Part shown: positions 47,976-57,209 of the stretch, in pieces
How the letters are laid out: each line of letters starts with the position of its first letter
Position numbering within the stretch: position 1 is the first letter of the stretch
Origin: Flavobacterium sp. 9R
GTDB taxonomy: Bacteria; Bacteroidota; Bacteroidia; Flavobacteriales; Flavobacteriaceae
Direction: 5' to 3'
Assembly: GCF_902506345.1 (NCBI RefSeq)
Contig: NZ_LR733413.1
Location: 723,455-787,454, forward strand
Length of the DNA stretch: 64,000 bases
Translations under genes and position numbers: made by a program
The notes under the pieces: model-generated
Seen by the model: the letters and a program-made list of their open reading frames with translations, nothing else
What the model was told of the DNA's origin: nothing
The model's database searches: none

Positions 47976-48500
47976 TTATTCTGTTAGTTGTAACTTCATC
48001 ATTATATCCGTCTGTTCATCGTCTCCCAATTTGAAGATGTGTTTGTCGAATTCAACAAAACCATTTTTCTTATAGAAACGTATCGCTCTTGGATTTTCTT
48101 CCCAAACTCCTAACCAAATGTATTCCGAACCTTTCTCTTTCGCAATTTCAATTGCTTTATCGTAAAGTAGTTGTCCAACGCTTTTGCCGTGAAATGCTTT
48201 TGAAACATATATTCGTTCAATTTCAAGTGCTTTGTTGTCTTTCAATTCGGTTTGTGATGCTCCAAAATTTACCTTTAAGTAACCAATAACTTCCTCTTTC
48301 AATAGTGCAAAATAAAATTCAGAGTCAGTAGCAATCAATTCTGCTGTTAGTTTTTCTTTCGAGAAACCTTCTTCTAGATAGCTTTTCATATTCTCTTCAG
48401 AATTTGATTCTGAAAACGTTTCTTCAAAAGTTGCTCGTCCAATCTTTTGCAACTTTTCCAAGTCGTCTAAAGTTATTCTTTTCGTGATTATATTTTCCAT
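47976..48500 (-). CDS. GNAT-family N-acetyltransferase
   Basis: 174 residues. Acetyl-CoA site in IERIYVSKAFHGKSVGQLLYDKAIEIA and the following WLGVWEENPRAIRFYKKNGFVEF block, the usual end of the spermidine/RimI-like group. The substrate is unknown. On its 5' side lies half of a cassette-type palindrome (48523), so it may have reached this place as a cassette; the 158 bp on its 3' side show no matching half. Confidence 0.82.
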   Translation of the reverse strand: MENIITKRITLDDLEKLQKIGRATFEETFSESNSEENMKSYLEEGFSKEKLTAELIATDSEFYFALLKEEVIGYLKVNFGASQTELKDNKALEIERIYVSKAFHGKSVGQLLYDKAIEIAKEKGSEYIWLGVWEENPRAIRFYKKNGFVEFDKHIFKLGDDEQTDIMMKLQLTE

Positions 48501-48522
48501 TGTAGTTATTTTTTAGGAAGTA

Positions 48523-48600
48523 GCCTTGCAAGTAGCAGTTTGGGACTAAATTAAAATCATTTATCAGTTAGAATGAAAGCCAGCTCGTTTATTCGTTTTA
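48523..48600. repeat. Left half of a cassette-boundary palindrome
   Basis: Contains GCAGTTTGGGACTAAATTAA, identical to the left part of the element at 62193, but the matching right half (CCCAAAT...CTTGTAG) is missing. A truncated copy well outside the main array. Confidence 0.55.
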
Positions 48601-48603
48601 TTA

Positions 48604-49002
48604 TCAATCAACGATTATGAATTCAACAGAGACTAATTTTACTGATTTTGTCTTTCCTACTGCTAGATTAAAAGGTTCTTCTACATTATAAACTTCTGTA
48701 AAGCTTGATTTTGCTCCAATTTCAATATAGGGCGGAATTTTTTTGATAGGAGTTAGTATCAATCCGTCGTAATTTGAAGTTATTTTAGAAAATCCTTTTA
48801 TGGCAACATTGTTTGGGTTAGTATATTTTATTTCATAGTGTAAACGGGATGAATTATTACCTGTGTCAGGGGTAAATTCAAATAATAAAACTTCATAAGT
48901 AATACTTTTCAATGGTTCTTTTTCAGGTGTTGCATCATTTTCGTTAGTACATCCAAAGAGTAGAAGAAACATAGGAAGTAAAGTAAGTACTTTTATTTTC
49001 AT
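48604..49002 (-). CDS. Hypothetical lipoprotein
   Basis: 132 residues. Lipobox in LLLFGCTNEN, then an acidic linker and a single beta-rich domain (SITYEVLLFEFTPDTG... ending VKLVSVEFIIVD), about 100 residues, with an immunoglobulin-like strand pattern. No family recognised. It follows the half-palindrome and is on the same strand as the GNAT gene. Confidence 0.6.
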   Translation of the reverse strand: MKIKVLTLLPMFLLLFGCTNENDATPEKEPLKSITYEVLLFEFTPDTGNNSSRLHYEIKYTNPNNVAIKGFSKITSNYDGLILTPIKKIPPYIEIGAKSSFTEVYNVEEPFNLAVGKTKSVKLVSVEFIIVD

Positions 49003-49096
49003 AGCATTAAATTTTATATTGATTGTATTTAATTAGATTTTTATAGAGCAAAAATAGTATAATATCAGTAGCGATTCGTGAGCATTATTGTTTAGC

Positions 49097-50614
49097 TTAC
49101 TCAAATATTCGATGTTTAAATAGTTCTTTCATTTTTTCAAAATGCTGTTTTGGCTTTTTGCAAATATATATTTTCTGATACAATTCTTCTTCGTTGTCTG
49201 CGTAGGGATTATAAATAGTTTTCACAAGAGTTACTTCCGAAAAATAGGGATGAAAAAAATCGCCTATTTGATAACTTAAGGCAATGACAGTATTCGGCAT
49301 TGCTCCGTTTGGTGCCCAACTGTAAAAACTTCCGTGATAAGAGAATGCTTTTGGCAAATGGTATGCTTTTCCGAGAAGATTTACAGCACCCGCTTGTCCA
49401 TAATGTTTTCCCCAAATCAAGCAGTTTGGTTTTTCGTTTTTGGGTAAACGGTCATAAATTAGTTGCAATTCAGTCATCGTTGTTTCCCACTTTTCTTTTG
49501 AGTAATATTCATCATAGCGAACGGCATATTTTCCGCCTTCCACTTTTTGATGCTCGTATTTTTGTATGGAATTTAGCATTTCGTTGAAGGAATAAACAGG
49601 CATTCCAAATGGAATTAATAGAGCACCCAGAAATAATAGTATTGCAATTGGATACATAACCCAATTTCTTTTTTGAATTACGCTTTGTTCCCAAAATAGT
49701 GCACCAAAAGGCAAGATTGTTAAAACGATGGGGAAAAAGTAATAGGATTTTCCATTGCAAAATAACAAGAGCAAAAAGGAGAGAACTATAGAACCTACTA
49801 CTGGTTTATAAAGTTCGGTTGTATAAAATTTGAACAGTTGAAGTAATGCTGGAGCAACCAAAATCAGCGAAATTGGATTGATGGCAAGGATTAAATTTTT
49901 TAAATTTTCTATTCTCGAAAGTTTATCCAATTGGGTTTCATACAATCGACTAAACATTTGCAATACTGGAAAGTTATTGGCGAATTGCCAATACAAATTG
50001 GGTAGCAGAAATAAAAAACAAATTGTAAGATAGATACCGATATTTTGTTTTAAAAGGGTTGTTCTTGTTCTTTTAAAGAAAAATAAGGATGACAATCCAA
50101 AAACAAAAAACAATACATCGTATTTAAAGAGAACCCCAACTACTGCAACAATTGATAAATAAGTCAAATACTTTTTATCAAGATATTTGGTATAACGCAC
50201 TAATTGGTAAAAACCCAAAACCCAAAATAGTTGACCAAAAACAACAGGTTGAAAAAGTTGTTGAGAACGACCAAATCCTGGGGCAATAATAATACACAAT
50301 AAAGCTAAAAATAAAGCTCTGTTCTTTCCGCCTAGTTCTATCGTGATTTTTGCCACATAGATGAGTATTAAAATGCTAGAAATATGGGAAAATAAATGAT
50401 GAATGTAAACAGAATTGGAAGCGAAAAGATTTTGGATAAATGCTACAACTCCAATTAATGGCGGGAATTCCATAAAACCAAATGCCAAATGATTTCCCGT
50501 TTCGATATGTAACAATTCGTCGCCTTGAAAACCCGAATGATAATCAGCAATTAAATGAAGGAACAGTTTTATTATGCAAAAAATTAGGATGGTGAGCTTG
50601 TGCTGTTTTGTCAT
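49097..50614 (-). CDS. Membrane glycosyltransferase, GT39/ArnT-like
   Basis: 505 residues with about ten membrane helices. The first periplasmic loop carries the acidic motif in GFQGDELLHIETGNHLAFG followed by MEFPPLIG, the pattern of PMT_2/ArnT (dolichyl-phosphate-mannose mannosyltransferase) enzymes. These move a sugar from a polyprenyl-phosphate donor to lipid A, protein or glycan outside the inner membrane. The C-terminal 120 residues form a soluble domain. Acceptor unknown. Confidence 0.78.
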   Translation of the reverse strand: MTKQHKLTILIFCIIKLFLHLIADYHSGFQGDELLHIETGNHLAFGFMEFPPLIGVVAFIQNLFASNSVYIHHLFSHISSILILIYVAKITIELGGKNRALFLALLCIIIAPGFGRSQQLFQPVVFGQLFWVLGFYQLVRYTKYLDKKYLTYLSIVAVVGVLFKYDVLFFVFGLSSLFFFKRTRTTLLKQNIGIYLTICFLFLLPNLYWQFANNFPVLQMFSRLYETQLDKLSRIENLKNLILAINPISLILVAPALLQLFKFYTTELYKPVVGSIVLSFLLLLFCNGKSYYFFPIVLTILPFGALFWEQSVIQKRNWVMYPIAILLFLGALLIPFGMPVYSFNEMLNSIQKYEHQKVEGGKYAVRYDEYYSKEKWETTMTELQLIYDRLPKNEKPNCLIWGKHYGQAGAVNLLGKAYHLPKAFSYHGSFYSWAPNGAMPNTVIALSYQIGDFFHPYFSEVTLVKTIYNPYADNEEELYQKIYICKKPKQHFEKMKELFKHRIFE

Positions 50615-50661
50615 TAATTTTTCTTTTTACATCTTGTGAACAATTGTTTTAGAGCCAATTT

Positions 50662-51483
50662 TTATTTAATCAGCTGCAGTTTTTTAAAGGCTTCTTTAGT
50701 TGCATTTAAACGAATTACTGGAAATTCATCCATAGTTGTTGCTTCTTTTTCTACGTTTGTTGCAAAAAAATAAACAGCATTATTCGTTTCTAAATATCCA
50801 ACAAGCCAACCATTATTGATTTCATTTCGCATTCCCCAACCTGATTTACCGCTTAAAACATAACTTTCAGTTTTCTCAAGCAGCATTATGTCTTTCATTA
50901 TAGTTTCAGTTTTTTTTGAAATCGGTAATTTTGAGAAATACAGTCTTTCTAAAAAGTCAATTTGTTGCATTTGTGAAAATTTCGATTTTCCTTGTAACCA
51001 AAAATTATCTATGGTTAAAGTGTCGAAAACCATTCCGTTGTAATTCAATTTTTTCAAATAAGATTTCATTCTCTTTACACCAATTTTTCTAGCAATTTCT
51101 TGATAACAAGGAACGCAAGAAACTTGAAATGCTTTTTTGAACGTTAAATCTTCTTCCCATTTTTTAAATCTTCGTTGTTCACCGTTCCATTTAAATAGTA
51201 CAGAATCATTTTTGATTACTCCAGTTTCTAAGGCAATAATTGAGTTTGGAATTTTGAATGTTGATGCTGGAATTACTCCAGTTTTTGCCCAAGAGAAATT
51301 ATTAGAATAGAATACTTTGTTTTTTGCATCATAAATTAAAATTGAGCCTTTCACTTGTAAGCTATCTAAAATGTTTCCAAATTCAGCTGTTACTACTTTC
51401 TTTGGTTTTTCTATTTTAGTTTGGCAATTTCCTTTAAGTTGTACTAAAAGAATCAGATGTAAAAGTATAACTATTGTTCTCAT
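50662..51483 (-). CDS. Class D (OXA-type) beta-lactamase homologue
   Basis: 273 residues with an N-terminal signal segment. The catalytic serine motif is PASTFKIPNS (Ser74, Lys77), the second motif SxV is SCV (122-124), the tryptophan region is FWLQGKSK (161-168) and the KTG-equivalent is GKSGWG (Lys213). The usual YGN triad reads YNG (148-150), an unusual order. These motifs identify a class D serine beta-lactamase or its sensor relatives. It lies in a chromosomal context, 48 bp before the GT39 gene, without an integrase or IS, so it seems intrinsic. Confidence 0.82.
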   Translation of the reverse strand: MRTIVILLHLILLVQLKGNCQTKIEKPKKVVTAEFGNILDSLQVKGSILIYDAKNKVFYSNNFSWAKTGVIPASTFKIPNSIIALETGVIKNDSVLFKWNGEQRRFKKWEEDLTFKKAFQVSCVPCYQEIARKIGVKRMKSYLKKLNYNGMVFDTLTIDNFWLQGKSKFSQMQQIDFLERLYFSKLPISKKTETIMKDIMLLEKTESYVLSGKSGWGMRNEINNGWLVGYLETNNAVYFFATNVEKEATTMDEFPVIRLNATKEAFKKLQLIK

Positions 51484-51664
51484 TTTTAATTTTGTTTCTT
51501 TCAGGTTTCTGTTACTCGAAGATGAGGTACTAGGTTCAGTTACTAAATAGTTTTTCGACCTAAACCACGCTACTTAGAAGCCAAGGTAGCAAAAAAAGAA
51601 TGGTTTTGGCGAGATTCTATTCCAAAAGTGGAGTACAGCTTGTTCATTTTTATGATACAAAGAA

Positions 51665-51692
51665 AAGTGGGCTTGTAGGCCCACTTTTTGGT
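51665..51692 (-). terminator. Terminator of the stress cluster
   Basis: Stem AAAAGTGGGC / GCCCACTTTT around TTGTAG, at the end of the minus-strand BON-Dps-SHOCT group. Confidence 0.82.
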
Positions 51693-51694
51693 TA

Positions 51695-51907
51695 CTATTC
51701 TTCTAGTGTTTTTTTCAATCGTTGAAATTCTTCTGTATTGATTGCTCCAGAAGCCAATCTTTTTTTAAGTATTCCCAGAGGCGTATTTGACTTTGTTCTT
51801 TGTCCCGGAATAGCATAAGGCGTGGCAAATATCCAAAGGAGAAAAAGAAACCAAATCAGCCACCAAAAAAAGTGCATTCCCCAAAAATTATAGTTTTCGT
51901 AATACAT
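51695..51907 (-). CDS. Small membrane protein with SHOCT domain
   Basis: 70 residues. One tryptophan-rich membrane helix (FFWWLIWFLFLLWIFATPYA, about 13-32) then a short C-terminal SHOCT domain (LGILKKRLASGAINTEEFQRLKKTL, about 44-68), which is thought to help oligomerise. It starts 3 bp after the dps stop and thus belongs to that transcript. Confidence 0.85.
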   Translation of the reverse strand: MYYENYNFWGMHFFWWLIWFLFLLWIFATPYAIPGQRTKSNTPLGILKKRLASGAINTEEFQRLKKTLEE

Positions 51908-51910
51908 AAT

Positions 51911-52387
51911 TTAATTTTTTAAGTGAGATCGTAAAAACCAAGCCATTTTTTCGTGCGTTTCCATTAATCCCGTTATAAAATCGCTAGTACCCAAATCATG
52001 GAACTCATTCGCAAAAGATTTGATATGCGCTCTCAAAATGATGATGATACTTTCGTGATCGGTTAAAAGTTCTTTAATGAATCCTAGACTATCATTTTGT
52101 GATCTATCTTGTTCTGTAAGATGTGTTAATGAAAGATAGGACTTTAGAGTAGCTGGAGGATAGTGACCAATAGAACGAATACGTTCCGCCACACTATCAA
52201 TTATTTCATCCAATTGACCAAACTGAGTTTCGAAAAATTTGTGTTTGTCATAAAAATCGATACCTTCTACATTCCAATGGGCGTTTTTAGTTTTGATGTA
52301 AAGTACCGTTTCGTCTGCTAAAATTTTAGACAATTCATTGACAACGGCTTGTCGATGCGATTCTGATATTCCTATGGCTGTTTTCAT
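51911..52387 (-). CDS. dps: Dps-family DNA-protection ferritin
   Basis: 158 residues, the standard length. The ferroxidase residues typical of Dps are present: His in TKNAHWNVEG, His in FYDKHKFFE, and Asp/Glu in GQLDEIIDSVAERIRSIG. Such proteins form 12-mers that store iron and shield DNA in stationary phase and oxidative stress. It is in a minus-strand group with BON, aldehyde dehydrogenase and SHOCT genes, which together look like a stress cluster. Confidence 0.92.
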   Translation of the reverse strand: MKTAIGISESHRQAVVNELSKILADETVLYIKTKNAHWNVEGIDFYDKHKFFETQFGQLDEIIDSVAERIRSIGHYPPATLKSYLSLTHLTEQDRSQNDSLGFIKELLTDHESIIIILRAHIKSFANEFHDLGTSDFITGLMETHEKMAWFLRSHLKN

Positions 52388-52450
52388 ATTGTTACTTTTT
52401 GTTAAAGTGTTTTTTGATTAATCTTTTGTCTTTTGACTGTTTTTTTAAGA

Positions 52451-53833
52451 CTAAAAAGGATCACTTAGCTCACTAATTCGGATGAGTTTTTTGTTGACAA
52501 ATTCCTCTAAACCTAGTGCGGCCATTTCTCTTCCATAGCCTGAATTTTTGGTACCACCAAACGGAAGATCCGCTTGTGTCCAAGTTGGGTGATTGATAAA
52601 CACCATTCCCGTATCTATTTGGTTGGCGACGCGTTTTCCTCTTTCTATATCTTGTGTAAATACGGAACCGCCTAAACCGTAGGGCGAATTATTAGCCAAT
52701 GCAATAGCTTCTTCTTCATTTTTTACTTTGAAAAATAAGGCTACTGGACCAAAAAACTCTTCATAAAAAACAGGATTATTCTGCGTCACATCGGTAAGAA
52801 TGGTTGCCTCCATAAAGGCGCCAATTCTAGCTACTCGTTTTCCTCCCAAAATAATTTTGGCACCTCCATCAACAGCTCTTTCGACTTGATTGGCTATTTT
52901 AGTAGCGGCTTCTTCCGTACAGAGTGGTCCCAACTGTGTTCTAGTGTCTACTGGATCGCCTACAACCAATTCGGCTAGTTTAGTTTTAAATTTTTCCAAG
53001 AAGACGTCTGCAATTTCGGCTACCACAATAAAACGTTTGGAAGCCACACAACACTGTCCGTTATTGTTGATGCGTCCCACGACAGCCCAATCTACCGCTT
53101 GGTCAATATCCGCATCTTCTAGTACAATAAAGGCATCGCTTCCGCCTAATTCTAATACATATTTTTTGATGTTTTTGCCAGCTACGGTTGCTATATTAGC
53201 CCAAGGTGATTCACTACCTGTAAGCGAAACTCCTCTAATTCTTTTGTCGGAAACCAAATCGATTATTTGTTCGTGCGACACCATCAAATTAGTGTAAAGT
53301 ACTAGTGGAGCTCCAGCTTCTATAAAGATTCTTTCCAATGCTAGAGCGCATTGGGGCACATTCGAAGCGTGTTTGACGAGCACTGTGTTGCCAATCATAA
53401 TATTGGGTGCCGCGAATCGTGCGACTTGATAAAAGGGGAAATTCCAAGGCTGTATGCCTAACAGTATCCCAATTGGACTAGACCTGATGAAGGCCTTTCC
53501 ATGCACAGGATTCAAGATTTTGTCGGCCAAAAGAGTTTCTGAATTTTTGGCGTAATAGTCAAATATTTCGGCACTCAGTTTTATTTCACCTTGAGCATGA
53601 CTCAAAAGTTTACCCATTTCTAGGGTAATTATTTGCGCAAGTTCTTGCTTCTGTGCTCTTAAAAGCCCAGCAATTTTATACAACAATTGAGCTCTTACAG
53701 CGTAGTCTGTTGTTTTCCATACGTCGAATGTAGTTGCAGCTTTTGCTATTGCATCATCTGTAGCAGCGGCAATCATGGCGTCAAAGGATTGTACGAGTTT
53801 GTTGGTGGTTGGATTAATGGTTTGAAAAGCCAT
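52451..53833 (-). CDS. NAD(P)-dependent succinate-semialdehyde dehydrogenase-like aldehyde dehydrogenase
   Basis: 460 residues. Catalytic Cys in NNGQCCVASKR (about 263), general base Glu in YVLELGGSDAFIVLEDAD and the cofactor loop VSLTGSESPWANI. The C-terminal SGYGREMAALGLEEFVNKKLI is typical of the SSADH/GabD group. It would oxidise succinate semialdehyde or a related aldehyde. In this position it may detoxify aldehydes made during stress; the substrate is inferred. Confidence 0.85.
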   Translation of the reverse strand: MAFQTINPTTNKLVQSFDAMIAAATDDAIAKAATTFDVWKTTDYAVRAQLLYKIAGLLRAQKQELAQIITLEMGKLLSHAQGEIKLSAEIFDYYAKNSETLLADKILNPVHGKAFIRSSPIGILLGIQPWNFPFYQVARFAAPNIMIGNTVLVKHASNVPQCALALERIFIEAGAPLVLYTNLMVSHEQIIDLVSDKRIRGVSLTGSESPWANIATVAGKNIKKYVLELGGSDAFIVLEDADIDQAVDWAVVGRINNNGQCCVASKRFIVVAEIADVFLEKFKTKLAELVVGDPVDTRTQLGPLCTEEAATKIANQVERAVDGGAKIILGGKRVARIGAFMEATILTDVTQNNPVFYEEFFGPVALFFKVKNEEEAIALANNSPYGLGGSVFTQDIERGKRVANQIDTGMVFINHPTWTQADLPFGGTKNSGYGREMAALGLEEFVNKKLIRISELSDPF

Positions 53834-53986
53834 AGTTTGTTATTTAATTATTAGTAATTAAAAATCTCATCTTCAAAATTTTATTTGCTACCCAATCAGT
53901 AAGGTAGGAGTAGGGTATGAAGTGTTCTTAAATTGAGCCAGTGTCTAGAAAAATGAAACTGAGAAGTAAAGTGTGTTAAAAGAGGA

Positions 53987-54018
53987 AAAGCGGTAAAAGC
54001 AAGTGCTTTTACCGCTTT
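53987..54018 (-). terminator. Hairpin after the BON gene
   Basis: Stem AAAGCGGTAAAAGCA (53987-54001) / TGCTTTTACCGCTTT (54004-54018), nearly loopless. It lies between the BON gene and the dehydrogenase gene and may attenuate rather than end transcription. Confidence 0.72.
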
Positions 54019-54028
54019 AAAATTGGAT

Positions 54029-54700
54029 TTAGTTCACTAAACTATAATAATAATCTACTTCCAATTCATTTTTTACATGCCAAATACCAGGCGTATTCCA
54101 AGCAATACGAGCGGCTTCTTCTTTTTGATACCAAGAGCCTACAGTTCCTTTGAGAGTTACTGTAGTGCCGGAAACCGATACAGCAATATCGCTATCGTCT
54201 ACAGACCAGCTTCTGCCAATGGCTTTTTCGACTTCTTTCTTTTCGATAGCATCATGGCTTTCGGATTTGATTTTTATGTTGTTGGTTACGCCTTTTACAC
54301 CAGCAAGAAAAGTTGTAGCACTTTTTGCGGCTTCTTTTTGGTAATTCCAAGGCAACTCGCCATCAAGAGTCACCCAGCCGTCTTCGACTTTAACGGTAAC
54401 TTTGTCTTCTGGAACCGACCAATTTGATTTTAGTGCCGCCAACACTTCATTGGCAATTTCTAAGCTGGTCTTTACGAACGAACTCGGGAATTTGACATCG
54501 ATTTTTTCAACTAGTGCTTTCACACCAATTACTTTTTTGGCAGCATTTTCTGCTTCCACTTTTTTTGCATAGCTATCTACCACGCCCGTCAAAGAAATTA
54601 CACCATCTTTTGCTGTAACTCCAATCTCTGCTGCATTCAATAACGGTTCCCATTTAATGGCGTTTTGAACATCTGTCTGTAATTCTGCATTTGTTTTCAT
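54029..54700 (-). CDS. Protein with three BON domains
   Basis: 223 residues, three tandem BON domains of about 65 residues, each with the core G(V/W)x(T/S)LxGxV: DGVISLTGVVDSYA, DGWVTLDGELPWNY and GTTVTLKGTVGSWYQ. No signal peptide is visible, so it differs from the exported OsmY type. BON domains bind phospholipid or membranes and are common in osmotic-stress proteins. First gene of the minus-strand group that continues with the aldehyde dehydrogenase, dps and SHOCT genes. Confidence 0.87.
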   Translation of the reverse strand: MKTNAELQTDVQNAIKWEPLLNAAEIGVTAKDGVISLTGVVDSYAKKVEAENAAKKVIGVKALVEKIDVKFPSSFVKTSLEIANEVLAALKSNWSVPEDKVTVKVEDGWVTLDGELPWNYQKEAAKSATTFLAGVKGVTNNIKIKSESHDAIEKKEVEKAIGRSWSVDDSDIAVSVSGTTVTLKGTVGSWYQKEEAARIAWNTPGIWHVKNELEVDYYYSLVN

Positions 54701-55030
54701 CCTAATTTTTTTTCATTGTGAATGCGTTTCACAACAACACAAAGGTGAAAACTATTAGGGTTCAGACGCTTATATAATTAAAAGTGAATGTTGTATAATT
54801 AGTACAAAGTCTTCACTTACATTTTTTTAAACAAACGCAGTAGCGCATATATATAGCCCGCTTTTTTTGAAGTTTTTTTTTTAAGTTAGGCTTGGTACTG
54901 TTTATTACCTTTTGGAAAATCTAAAAATAGTTACGGTGTTTTGATTGTATTCTGTGACTTTATTGTGAGACTTGAAAAATACAAAACCAATTTCAAATTA
55001 AGCCTAAAAGCAGTAATGTGTGTAGTATTT
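54701..55030. other. Intergenic region with a degenerate cassette-boundary repeat
   Basis: 54701-54920 is A/T-rich promoter DNA of the BON gene. About 54930-55027 keeps the element core AAATACAAAACCAATTTCAAATTAAGCCTAA (split here: AAATACAAAACCAATTTC, then AAATTAAGCCTAA), but the palindrome arms are no longer complementary. I read it as the decayed left end of the array. Confidence 0.5.
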
Positions 55031-56011
55031 TTATTCCGATTGGCTTTTAATCCAACGCATTAATTCTTTTTTGTTTATTCTTTCCCAAATTGAATCCGAA
55101 TTCTTTTTCTTTGATTTATCATCGTCTGACTCGAAAACAATTAATTCAGTTTTTTGATTACCTGCAAGTTCTAATTCAGCCAAAAGTCCCACCGAATCTG
55201 GCGAATTGTTATCATACATTGTTTTGAGGTGTCTTTTTAGCCAATATTTTATTGCGGGTTCAATATAGGCTCTTACAGAATAGGTAGTGTAAAACTTGAT
55301 GTTTTCTTTTTTCTCGTCAAAGTAACTATACGTTGAAAAGTCATAATAACGCTCTACATTAGTTTTGGGTGTTCCATTAAGATTTGTTTCTAACATGTAA
55401 TTTGCAAATGTTGGTTCCCACAAATCATTTCGTTTGTTTCTTTTTTCTCTATCATATTTATACCATTCCATAGCCCAATCCAATTTTGTATTGCAGAGAA
55501 CGATTCCTTTTATGTTCAATTGAAAGGGATAATTATCTTCTTTCATAAATTGGATATGTTTCATTGCTCGATGTCCAGACAAGGCAACTCCAATAAAAAA
55601 GATGTTTTTATTGGGCAAATTGTACTTTTCAAATACTTTAGTGATTATTTCGTGGGAAGAAATTGCAGAGTTTTTAGAAAAATAAAAATCAAAAGGAATT
55701 TCACTTGAAACGGATAAAACTGCGAAGCCATTTTTAGAAGCATTACTATAAATCTGCTTTGAAATTTTATTCTTTTTGTCATATCCCGAATCTTCAAGAA
55801 ATAGTAATACACCTTTTATATCTTTCTTTTTAGGCAGCATTAGTGTGTAGCCTTTTTGGATAAATGGTAAAAAATCTTTCTCACCAGTTCCAATTCTTAT
55901 GCTATCATTTTTCTTTTGGTAGTATTCTTCAATACTATTTTGTGAGAAAACTTGATTACTAATGCTTGTAATTAAAATGAGTAAAAAGAGTAACTTATAC
56001 GTTTTTTCCAT
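55031..56011 (-). CDS. Secreted alpha/beta-hydrolase-like hypothetical protein
   Basis: 326 residues with a signal peptide (to NQVFSQN). The middle has an alpha/beta-hydrolase layout: GVLLFLEDSGYDKKNK, FAVLSVSSEIPFDF, then a nucleophile-elbow-like FIGVALSGHRAMKHIQ, but the exact GxSxG is not kept. Similar in architecture to the gene at 61167, though not an obvious duplicate. Function unknown; it may be an esterase-like or inactive surface protein. Lies between a decayed repeat and the element at 56060. Confidence 0.6.
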   Translation of the reverse strand: MEKTYKLLFLLILITSISNQVFSQNSIEEYYQKKNDSIRIGTGEKDFLPFIQKGYTLMLPKKKDIKGVLLFLEDSGYDKKNKISKQIYSNASKNGFAVLSVSSEIPFDFYFSKNSAISSHEIITKVFEKYNLPNKNIFFIGVALSGHRAMKHIQFMKEDNYPFQLNIKGIVLCNTKLDWAMEWYKYDREKRNKRNDLWEPTFANYMLETNLNGTPKTNVERYYDFSTYSYFDEKKENIKFYTTYSVRAYIEPAIKYWLKRHLKTMYDNNSPDSVGLLAELELAGNQKTELIVFESDDDKSKKKNSDSIWERINKKELMRWIKSQSE

Positions 56012-56059
56012 TCTATTTATTTTAAAAAAATCTTTAGGTTCTGAGGTGAAATTAAAGTC

Positions 56060-56190
56060 AACGTTCTGTTACTGCACCGTGTTTGAGACTAAAGTACGAT
56101 TTATTTCTCGGTAATCATTAAATTGCCAAATGCAAACTAATTTTCAAATAAAGCCTATTACTTAAATCTCTTGTAGTATGTTGTGGCCAG
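56060..56190. repeat. Cassette-boundary palindrome (copy D)
   Basis: Starts CAACGTTCTGTTACTGCAC and ends CTTGTAGTATGTTGTGGCC. Core AAATTGCCAAATGCAAACTA and AAATAAAGCCTATTAC. The arms pair only partly (GTTTGAG with CTTAAAT). The right GTT is at 56180-56182. Confidence 0.6.
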
Positions 56191-57042
56191 TTATTTTTTC
56201 AATAGGTCTCCTTTTTTTAGGTTTATTGCTTTTATTCCACCAACAAATTCAATAGGGATTGACTTTAAACCATCTTCACTATTTACAGGAACAAGACAAC
56301 TAAAATGCAAATGCTCTCCAGTGCTTTGTCCAGTATTTCCTGATAATGCAATTTTTTGTCCTCTATATACTTTGTCTCCAATTTTTACTAGACTTCCATT
56401 TTCTACTAAATGGACGTATTGCGTAAAGACACCTGAATTTGGGTCGTACATTGTCAAATAATTTCCAAAAGGTTTCCATTCTGGACCCTTTCAAGAATGT
56501 CTGTATTTATCTACTACTCCCACAACAAATCCATCTGTTGCTGAACAAATGGTATCATTCGTTTTAAGATCAAAATCCAATGCATACTTTGACCAGTCTG
56601 AATTATGTGTGAAATTTGTATTGTTCCCTTGAATAATGGTGAATTTTTTGTTTTTAAGAAATGGTAATTCAAGTTCTATAGTATCAATTTTTTTAGAAAG
56701 GTCTCCTAATCTTGAACTAAATTTAATTTCTTCGACTTTTCTTTGAATGTTTAGAAAAGTCAAAACTGTGTCACTCACAGCATTTACTGTTATTGGAACT
56801 ATTTTATCAAATTCCTTTTGCAACTGTTCGTCAGAAGAAAAAAAATATACTCTAAGTGGACAATGTAAAGGATTACCTAACTTAATAGTTAAGGTGTCTT
56901 TATTGTAACTAAACCATTTTTGATAATCATATTGATTGTGCTTTACGCTTGGAAGCACAGCAACTGTTTTACAACCCAACAACAATGTAAGGATTGTTAA
57001 TGGGTAAATAATAAATTTTGTTAAATGAACTGATTTTTTCAT
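56191..57042 (-). pseudogene. M23 peptidase lipoprotein interrupted by an in-frame TGA
   Basis: Reads MKKSVHLTKF... with a lipobox (TLLLGCKT) for 183 codons, ending YRHS and TGA (56491-56493), then continues in the same frame as KGPEWKPFGNYLTMYDPNSG to the end (284 codons in all). The zinc-site motifs are split by the stop: H and D in NSDWSKYALDFD before it, the HxH motif GEHLHFSC after it. Together they are a complete LytM/M23 endopeptidase domain, which cuts cell-wall cross-bridges or binds them. A single base change (for example GGA to TGA) explains it. No SECIS-like element was seen. Confidence 0.8.
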
Positions 57043-57049
57043 ATTTGGT

Positions 57050-57202
57050 TCCAGAGCTAAATGCAGTTTGGGACTTAAGTAAGCTCTGTTTTCGGATTTG
57101 CTAACCGAGCGTTAGCGAATTGCTGAAGTAAATCCTCCAAATACAAGACCGACTTTGAAATTAGGCCTATTACCCAAATTGCTTGTAGTGTGTGTTGGCG
57201 GT
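57050..57202. repeat. Cassette-boundary palindrome (copy E)
   Basis: Left ATGCAGTTTGGGACTTAAGT, right CCCAAATTGCTTGTAGTGTG then GTTGGCGG (GTT at 57194). The middle holds an extra stem GCTAAC (57100-57105) / GTTAGC (57111-57116). The left arm has decayed: about 13 of 18 positions match. Confidence 0.68.
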
Positions 57203-57209
57203 AGTGATA

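Noticed and set aside
51500..51660. A cassette-boundary element after the class D beta-lactamase gene
   Set aside because: Only TTCTGTTACT is shared with element D; no core and no arms, so chance similarity is likely.
56491..56493. TGA in the M23 gene read as selenocysteine
   Set aside because: No SECIS-like stem-loop follows directly and no selenium genes are seen; a nonsense mutation is simpler.
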